Assembly: GCA_947258625.1 (NCBI GenBank)
Contig: CAMYJN010000050.1
Span: forward strand, 1 to 9,973
Direction of reading: 5' to 3'
Length of the DNA: 9,973 nt
Source: an uncultured Polyangiaceae bacterium
GTDB taxonomy: Bacteria > Myxococcota_A > Polyangia > Polyangiales > Houyiibacteriaceae
The translations under genes and the position numbers were made by a program. Below are positions 6,244-9,973 of the stretch, in pieces (positions within the stretch are counted from its first letter, which is position 1; every line of letters begins with the position of its first letter). The notes under the pieces were generated by a model. It did not search any database. It worked only from the letters and a program-made list of their open reading frames with translations, and had not been told where the DNA came from.

Positions 6244-7281
6244 TCAGCGCATGACCAGCATGATGCGGCCCACTAGTGAACCCTCACTCAGTAGCTCATG
6301 GGCTTTGGCAGCTTCCTTGAGTCCGAGCTGTTTGGCGATGATGGGAGTCAGCTTTCCCTGTGATAGCAGGGTGAACAGCGCAGCCATATCCTCGCGGTAC
6401 CAATCAGGATGGCGCCGCTTGAGCGTTTGGATGCTGTATGGAACGACCTTTCTCCCGTCGGGAATCAAGCGGCTGCGGATGATCTGTCCGGCCAGCGTCG
6501 GCAGTCCGCGGAGACGGCTCCGCCGGCCGCCAGTCAACCGGCCGTCGCGAATGAGCGATGTCGCGTGACCGAACGCGACGACCACGCCGCCCCGGCGTAG
6601 CACCTTGTACGAACGCAAGATGTGCTTGTCGCCTATGCCATCGAAAACGACGTCCACGCCATCTCTAGTGAGCCGCCGGATCTCGTCGACGAAATCGACG
6701 GCCTTATAGTCGATCGGGATACCGCCTAGGCGTGAAACGAGGTCGTGCTTTCGTTGCGAGGCGGTACCGTACATCTCCAACCCGGACAATCCGCCCAGTT
6801 GGAGTAGCGCCGTTCCGACCGGACCACCGGCGCTATGGATGAGGACCCGGTCCCCCGCGTTCACTCGCACCGCGCGGTACATCATCTGGTACGCTGTGAG
6901 GTGGACGAAGGCCATACAGGCGGCCTCGACCGGGTCGAGGCAGTTTGGCACCGGAACGAGATCCTCGGCTGGTATGCGCAGATACTCCGCGTAGCTCCCG
7001 CGCACACTGAGAGCTGCGACCCGATCACCGAGCTGCTGCCCAAGAACTCCCGGCCCTCGTTTGTCCACCACACCGACCAACTCCCAGCCCAATGTGAATG
7101 GAGGTCGAGTTGTCTCGGGGTGGATTCCCTCGCGCATGAGAACGTCGGCGAAGGAGACGCCCGCCGCGAGGATTCTCACGCGCACCTCACCCGGTCGCGG
7201 CTCCGGCAGAGTGTCTTCAACGACCTCTAGGACCTCGGGGCCGCCGTATTGTGAGACAACCACCCTGCGATACTTCGTCAT
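6244..7281 (-). CDS. quinone oxidoreductase/VAT-1-like MDR reductase
   Basis: A 345-aa medium-chain dehydrogenase/reductase. The N-terminal GroES-like domain holds VVSQYGGPEVLEV (8-20), the quinone-oxidoreductase motif AAGVSFADVLMREGIHP (39-55) and PFTLGWELVGVV (61-72). The Rossmann loop is HSAGGPVGTALLQL (149-162), a variant of the usual A-G-G-G-V-G. VVFDGIGD (211-218) and GGVVVAFG (231-238) follow. The catalytic-zinc cysteine/histidine pattern is absent, so this is a zinc-independent, probably NADPH-dependent enzyme of the QOR/VAT-1/enoyl-reductase kind. An arginine-rich insert lies at 246-275 (GRLTGGRRSRLRG), as in VAT-1-like members. The ATG at 7281 has AAGGA 8 bases upstream. It is the first gene of the five-gene operon and likely supplies the redox step. 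The natural substrate is unknown. Confidence 0.88.
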   Translation of the reverse strand: MTKYRRVVVSQYGGPEVLEVVEDTLPEPRPGEVRVRILAAGVSFADVLMREGIHPETTRPPFTLGWELVGVVDKRGPGVLGQQLGDRVAALSVRGSYAEYLRIPAEDLVPVPNCLDPVEAACMAFVHLTAYQMMYRAVRVNAGDRVLIHSAGGPVGTALLQLGGLSGLEMYGTASQRKHDLVSRLGGIPIDYKAVDFVDEIRRLTRDGVDVVFDGIGDKHILRSYKVLRRGGVVVAFGHATSLIRDGRLTGGRRSRLRGLPTLAGQIIRSRLIPDGRKVVPYSIQTLKRRHPDWYREDMAALFTLLSQGKLTPIIAKQLGLKEAAKAHELLSEGSLVGRIMLVMR

Positions 7282-7419
7282 GATCGATTTCCTTCAATGA
7301 AGGATCTACCCTTTCCGGCCGCCGGAGATTGGGGTTTCGGAGGTTCGCCTCTCCAACGCCGACTCACACGGCGGCGTTCGAACGTCATTGGCGTCACGGT
7401 CGCCAAAGCTGAAGTTGTC

Positions 7420-7438
7420 AGTGACCAAATAGTGACCA
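7420..7438. repeat. 8-bp direct repeat, period 11
   Basis: AGTGACCA occurs at 7420-7427 and 7431-7438, one helical turn apart. Such spacing is seen for operator pairs and for arm-type sites of tyrosine recombinases. It lies about 140 bases upstream of the minus-strand operon start and about 130 bases before the tRNA-like end, so either role is possible. Confidence 0.5.
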
Positions 7439-7513
7439 GAGCGCAGGGAGAGCAGGAGTATTCCAGGGTACTGCAGGGTACGTGAGTAAGAGATCGGGTC
7501 GCATGCCTTTGAT

Positions 7514-7561
7514 AGCGATACGCGGGAAAACCGAGTGTCCGCGTAGGGTTAGCGTATCGCT
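7514..7561. repeat. 10-bp perfect inverted repeat
   Basis: AGCGATACGC at 7514-7523 is the exact reverse complement of GCGTATCGCT at 7552-7561, with 28 bases between. A competing inner stem pairs CGCGG (7521-7525) with CCGCG (7539-7543). It ends eight bases before the tRNA-like 3' end, where a variable or T-arm would be expected in an intact tRNA. Confidence 0.65.
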
Positions 7562-7568
7562 GCGCTCA

Positions 7569-7591
7569 GGGTTCGAATCCCACCGCCTCCA
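7569..7591 (+). other. tRNA 3'-end-like sequence (T-loop and acceptor strand), possible att remnant
   Basis: GGGTTCGAATCCCACCGCCTCC followed by A has the layout of a tRNA T-loop (TTCGAAT at 7572-7578), the 3' T-stem strand CCCAC and a seven-base acceptor strand CGCCTCC plus discriminator A, as at the end of many bacterial tRNA-Ser genes. The 5' side pairs for only three T-stem bases (GGG at 7569-7571); the next two are mismatched, no GGAGGCG partner exists in the preceding 100 bases, and CCA is not encoded (ACT follows). It is therefore not a working tRNA but the 3' end alone, the part usually duplicated when an integrative element inserts at a tRNA (or tmRNA) gene. Confidence 0.5.
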
Positions 7592-7743
7592 CTGCTTTGA
7601 TCCCGCAATCAATTAACTTTCGACCGAGATCCACTTCGGTGTCCGAAAAGTGTCCCGAACTCGGTCCCGTTGGGCCGGGAAATCGATGAGCTTTCCGCGC
7701 TCGAGGTTGACCTTCAAACAGCGCACTGCTGCCCTGCAGCCGC

Positions 7744-7836
7744 CTCGTCATGCTCCAAGCTGGGGGCCACTTCCCTCAGGAACAGGCACCCGACGCCATC
7801 ACCCGCGAGCTGAACGCCCTCCTTACTGCCAATGAG
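7744..7836 (+). pseudogene. C-terminal remnant of an alpha/beta hydrolase
   Basis: The plus-strand frame reads LVMLQAGGHFPQEQAPDAI and then a helix TRELNALLTAN. G-H-F-P-Q-E-x-A-P followed by an amphipathic helix is the classic C-terminus of epoxide hydrolase/haloalkane dehalogenase-like alpha/beta hydrolases, where the histidine is catalytic. The frame is closed by a stop (7708-7710) only 11 codons upstream, and no other part of the fold is found nearby, so this is an orphan scrap. Downstream the frame runs antisense into the NTPase gene with no clear natural end. It is unrelated in position to the intact hydrolase at 2544. Presumably left by deletion or by insertion of foreign DNA; chance resemblance cannot be fully excluded. 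Confidence 0.45.
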
Positions 7837-7862
7837 GCAAGCCTATTCGCCAAGGCCCGCCC

Positions 7863-8405
7863 TCAAGGCTCGTTGTACCACCGGTCTAGCCACCTCAAGA
7901 TCTGGGCAGGCATCTCGTTCCGGTTTGCCTTCGTGACCTCCCAAATCTCGACGTCTGCGCGGCCCTTGACCTCTGCGATGAAGCCGCCCCCGCGGAGAGC
8001 CACCGTGGCCACCAACGGTCGACCCGAATCCAGCAGAGCGCGCATCGCCGCGCGAAACTTCTTCGAGAAGCATTCCATCTTGCCGATCTCGTCGACGAGG
8101 TAAATGTCCGTGCCATCGTCGAAGGCGAGGGCTTCCTCGGTGATCTCATCGAGCGTTGCGACGTCCACGCCATAGCGGCCCACCCGATCGCAAGAATCGA
8201 TATCGACGTGAGCGAGCAACCTTTTTTCGCCTGTGAACATCGACAGCTCGAAGCCGACTCGGCGCCCCGCCCGTCGGATCTCGCCGGTGACGAGGCCGCG
8301 TATTCGCTTGCCCGACAGCCCGGCGGCAACCTTCTTCATGATCGTCGTCTTGCCGCTGCCCGGAGCGCCGGTGAGTAGCAACACGCGCCCCTGATGGTCG
8401 TTCAT
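7863..8405 (-). CDS. THEP1-type nucleoside-triphosphatase
   Basis: A 180-aa P-loop NTPase. Walker A is GAPGSGKT (13-20); GLVTGEIR (37-44) is the family's characteristic strand-turn after the P-loop helix; GRYGVDV (76-82) is the conserved mid-protein motif; IYLVDEIGKMECFS (101-114) is Walker B with Asp105/Glu106 and the G-K-M-E signature. Length and motif order match the NTPase_1/THEP1 family, whose studied members hydrolyse ATP, GTP and other NTPs slowly; the cellular role is unclear, and an RNA or nucleotide role has been suggested. The ATG at 8405 is preceded by GAGG 5 bases upstream. It is divergent from the SagB-like gene, 60 bases away, and has the recombination-like scar downstream. Confidence 0.88.
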   Translation of the reverse strand: MNDHQGRVLLLTGAPGSGKTTIMKKVAAGLSGKRIRGLVTGEIRRAGRRVGFELSMFTGEKRLLAHVDIDSCDRVGRYGVDVATLDEITEEALAFDDGTDIYLVDEIGKMECFSKKFRAAMRALLDSGRPLVATVALRGGGFIAEVKGRADVEIWEVTKANRNEMPAQILRWLDRWYNEP

Positions 8406-8431
8406 GGCGTCCTCATACTAGATGGCGTCCT
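8404..8431. repeat. 10-bp direct repeat over the NTPase translation start
   Basis: ATGGCGTCCT occurs at 8404-8413 and 8422-8431, period 18. On the minus strand this duplicates the ribosome-binding/start block AGGACGCCAT of the NTPase gene; the upstream copy continues as ATC, not ATG, so only the downstream copy can start translation. It probably arose by a small tandem duplication in the 60-base divergent spacer. Confidence 0.55.
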
Positions 8432-8465
8432 GCGAAGCCGTCGCGTTCGATGTAGAGTAGAACTT

Positions 8466-9185
8466 ATGGACGCCTGGCCAAGATGCGGCGGAGCCCTCCC
8501 AAGACTCCTTTTCGTGCTTGGTTTAGCGTGGTGCACGCAGGGCCGTGCGGACGTGCCATCATCGAGCATCCCGGTTTCCAAAGAAAAAGGAGTCGGCTCC
8601 CTCGTGAAACTGCCACCGCCGAAACAAACAGGTCGAGTCCCCTTCGAGAAAGCGCTAGCGCGGCGCAGGTCTGCGCGAGAGTTCGACGATGTCGCACTCG
8701 GCGATGCTGAGCACGGCCAGCTCCTGTGGGCCGCCCAAGGCATTTCACATCGCACGATGGGATTGCGAACGACTCCTTCCGCCGGAGCCCTCTACCCGCT
8801 CGAAGTGTATCTAGTCACCAAGGACGGTGTCTTTCACTACGAGCCGCGGGCACACCAGCTCAGAAAGACCATGTCGACCGACGTACGCAAAGCGCTTTCT
8901 GACGCGGCGCTGCAACAGGAGTCGGTCGCGTACGCGCCCTCGATTTTGGTTCTGGCAGGCGTCTACGAGCGAACCGCAAAGAAGTACGGTTACGCTCGCG
9001 CGAAGCGCTACGTGCACCTTGAAGCCGGACACGCAGCGCAAAACGTACTTCTACAAGCGATCGCGTTAGACCTCGCTGCGGTGCCAATTGGCGCGTTCCA
9101 GGACGATGAGGTCCGGCATGTGCTGGCGCTCCCCCGAACTCATCGGCCACTCTATCTCGTGCCAGTTGGCCGCCCTGCACGCTAG
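8466..9185 (+). CDS. exported SagB-type nitroreductase-family oxidoreductase
   Basis: A 239-aa FMN-dependent nitroreductase-fold protein. Residues 1-28 look like a signal peptide (positive start, core LPRLLFVLGLAWC, likely cleavage after GRA at 28); Trp just before Cys23 argues against a lipobox. RRRSAREF (67-74) is the phosphate/FMN-binding start, PSAGALYPLEVYLVTKDG (104-121) is the SagB-type hallmark, YVHLEAGHAAQNVLLQA (182-198) is the flavin-contacting helix, and GAFQDDEV to VPVGRP (209-237) completes the domain. SagB proper oxidises azolines in peptide natural products with SagC/SagD; those partners are absent, so this is a stand-alone member with unknown substrate, apparently periplasmic. 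The ATG at 8466 is chosen over an in-frame start at 8394 because the extension overlaps the NTPase and would destroy the signal peptide; the ribosome site is weak. Its stop directly abuts the stop of the radical SAM gene. Confidence 0.83.
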   Translation: MDAWPRCGGALPRLLFVLGLAWCTQGRADVPSSSIPVSKEKGVGSLVKLPPPKQTGRVPFEKALARRRSAREFDDVALGDAEHGQLLWAAQGISHRTMGLRTTPSAGALYPLEVYLVTKDGVFHYEPRAHQLRKTMSTDVRKALSDAALQQESVAYAPSILVLAGVYERTAKKYGYARAKRYVHLEAGHAAQNVLLQAIALDLAAVPIGAFQDDEVRHVLALPRTHRPLYLVPVGRPAR

Positions 9186-9973
9186 TCAACGCTCGACATG
9201 CCCCAGTAGATCGGCTGGATTTCGAACAGCGTGCCCACCCCTCGCGTCGAGTCGCGAGAGGCCTGCGGCGTAGGCGGCCCGATGAGCAATCTCTATCTCG
9301 CGATCGGTCGGCCGCCGGTTGATCGACTCGTAGCGTGGCTTGCCGTCGCGGGCGATTTCGCCGACTTGATACTGGGGTTGATATTGCCCCATCACGTTGA
9401 CGTAGGTGTCGGGAGAGACGTCGTCGGAGAGCCACTGCATGATCGCCTCGGCTTCGTCGGTCTGACCGGGCATCACGAGGTGCCGCACCAGCAAGCCCCG
9501 ACGCGCAATGCCATCCGGACCGAATTGCAAGTCACCAACTTGCCGATGCATCTCCTTGATCGCCGCGCGCGCCACGACGGGATAGTCCTTGGCTTTGCAC
9601 AGGACCCGTGCGCTCTCCCTGTGCCAAAACTTGAAGTCCGGCATGTAGATGTCGATGAGCCCTTCCAATAGTCGAAGCGACGCAAGGCTATCGTAGGCGC
9701 TGGTGTTGTAGACGATCGGAATGCGAAGGCCCCGGGGAATCGCGACGGCGAGCGCTTCGACGACTTGAGGAACGACGTGCTCGGGGGTCACGAAGTTGAC
9801 GTTGTGGCAGCCTCGGTACTGAAGCTCGAGTGCCATGTCGGCGATCTTTTCGGGTCGCAGGCCGCGGCCGGTTTCCTGCTGACTGATGTCCCAGTTCTGG
9901 CAGAACACACAGCGCAGATTGCAGAGACCAAAGAAGATCGTGCCGCTGCCGTTGTGACCCCTCAGGCAGTCCT
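9186..9973 (-). CDS. radical SAM protein, PflA/PflX-like (N-terminus beyond window)
   Basis: The visible 261 residues run from the right edge to the stop at 9186. The edge reads GHNGSGTIFFGLCNLRCVFC, giving the CxxxCxxC [4Fe-4S]/SAM motif (cysteines encoded near 9922, 9910 and 9901), followed by QNWDISQ. NFVTPEH, then PIVYNTSAYD, IDIYMPDFKFW, RHLVMPGQ and VNVMGQYQPQYQ are the strand/loop motifs of the PflX group (COG1313), relatives of pyruvate formate-lyase activating enzyme. Such enzymes cleave SAM reductively to a 5'-deoxyadenosyl radical; the PflX substrate is unknown. Family length suggests that about 60-80 N-terminal residues, often with extra cysteines, lie outside the window. It is convergent with the SagB-like gene with no spacer. 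The frame is intact throughout. Confidence 0.88.
   Translation of the reverse strand, partial: DCLRGHNGSGTIFFGLCNLRCVFCQNWDISQQETGRGLRPEKIADMALELQYRGCHNVNFVTPEHVVPQVVEALAVAIPRGLRIPIVYNTSAYDSLASLRLLEGLIDIYMPDFKFWHRESARVLCKAKDYPVVARAAIKEMHRQVGDLQFGPDGIARRGLLVRHLVMPGQTDEAEAIMQWLSDDVSPDTYVNVMGQYQPQYQVGEIARDGKPRYESINRRPTDREIEIAHRAAYAAGLSRLDARGGHAVRNPADLLGHVER

Larger units (their letters stand above)
7282..7862. other. gene-poor scar with integration-site features
   Basis: These 581 bases separate the five-gene operon (whose promoter should lie at the left end on the minus strand) from the NTPase gene. No full gene is supported. The stretch holds an 8-bp direct repeat at 7420-7438, a 10-bp inverted repeat at 7514-7561, a tRNA-3'-end-like sequence at 7569-7591, a short hairpin TCCCG/CGGGA at 7665-7680 and the C-terminal scrap of an alpha/beta hydrolase at 7744-7836. 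A GAGG-TTCG-CCTC hairpin at 7340-7351 lies in the presumed operon leader. Together they look like a site of past insertion or recombination; no integrase gene is seen. Confidence 0.45.

Noticed and set aside
7297..7485. C-terminal end of an integrase on the plus strand
   Set aside because: Placement next to a tRNA-like end would fit, but the 62 residues show no catalytic R-H-x-x-R or Y motif.
7500..7594. A complete tRNA-Ser
   Set aside because: No matching 5' acceptor strand, a T-stem with only three pairs, and no D-arm or anticodon arm in proper register.
7418..7751. Minus-strand frames reading through the tRNA-like end (WRRWDSNPE type peptide)
   Set aside because: Such peptides are the usual false translation of a tRNA 3' end; there is no ribosome site and no recognisable domain.
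8394..8465. Upstream start for the SagB-like protein
   Set aside because: Overlaps the NTPase start region and adds an arginine-rich stretch ahead of a good signal peptide.
8520..8540. Lipoprotein signal in the SagB-like protein
   Set aside because: Trp immediately before Cys23 does not fit the lipobox, and a Sec-type cleavage after residue 28 fits better.
8860..9671. Antisense frames over the SagB-like and radical SAM genes
   Set aside because: Shadows of two genes with clear domain motifs in the opposite frames.
1..9973. CRISPR array, transposase or insertion sequence
   Set aside because: No regularly spaced repeats with unique spacers, and no transposase motifs or terminal inverted repeats were seen on either strand.

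Overview
The window is GC-rich (roughly 60% by eye) bacterial chromosome-like DNA with short intergenic gaps, ATGA stop/start overlaps and Shine-Dalgarno sites. The gene types (saccharopine-dehydrogenase-like reductase, alpha/beta hydrolase, L-2-amino-thiazoline-4-carboxylate hydrolase-like protein, VAT-1-like MDR oxidoreductase, THEP1-type NTPase, SagB-type nitroreductase, PflX-like radical SAM protein) would suit a soil or marine deltaproteobacterium-like lineage (Myxococcota, Desulfobacterota or Binatota type). No marker in the window fixes the taxon, so this is a weak inference.

Layout. (1) 1-759, minus: a 209-aa protein made of about 15-residue glycine-rich repeats, probably a small beta-solenoid, whose stop overlaps the start of an NTF2/SnoaL-like protein that runs off the left edge. 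(2) 760-968: a divergent intergenic region with an operator-like cluster of TTTCGCG half-sites. (3) 969-2105, plus: a saccharopine dehydrogenase-like NAD(P)-binding protein. (4) 2106-2543: 438 bases with no convincing gene. (5) 2544-3560, plus: a membrane-anchored alpha/beta hydrolase with a complete catalytic triad. (6) 7281 down to 3611, minus: a tight five-gene operon in the order MDR oxidoreductase, 68-aa membrane protein, ATC-hydrolase-like domain fused to a four-helix membrane domain, six-helix membrane protein, class I methyltransferase. Its gaps are 19, 14, -4 and 15 bases. (7) 7282-7862: a gene-poor scar holding a tRNA 3'-end-like sequence, a 10-bp inverted repeat, an 8-bp direct repeat with 11-bp period and the C-terminal scrap of an alpha/beta hydrolase; it looks like a past integration or recombination site. 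(8) 7863-9973: a THEP1-type NTPase (minus), divergent from an exported SagB-type nitroreductase (plus) that abuts, stop to stop, a PflX-type radical SAM protein (minus) running off the right edge.

How the genes may work together. The five-gene operon looks like a membrane-associated small-molecule modification pathway: a soluble NAD(P)H-dependent reductase, a membrane-tethered hydrolase-like domain, two unknown membrane proteins and a methyltransferase. Its substrate cannot be read from the sequence, and it is the best candidate here for an undescribed system. The NTPase, SagB-like and radical SAM genes at the right end form a second possible functional group (nucleotide hydrolysis, flavin redox chemistry, radical chemistry), but their mixed orientation means they are not one operon. 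The fused ATC-hydrolase/membrane protein, the solenoid protein and the integration-like scar are the most unusual single items.
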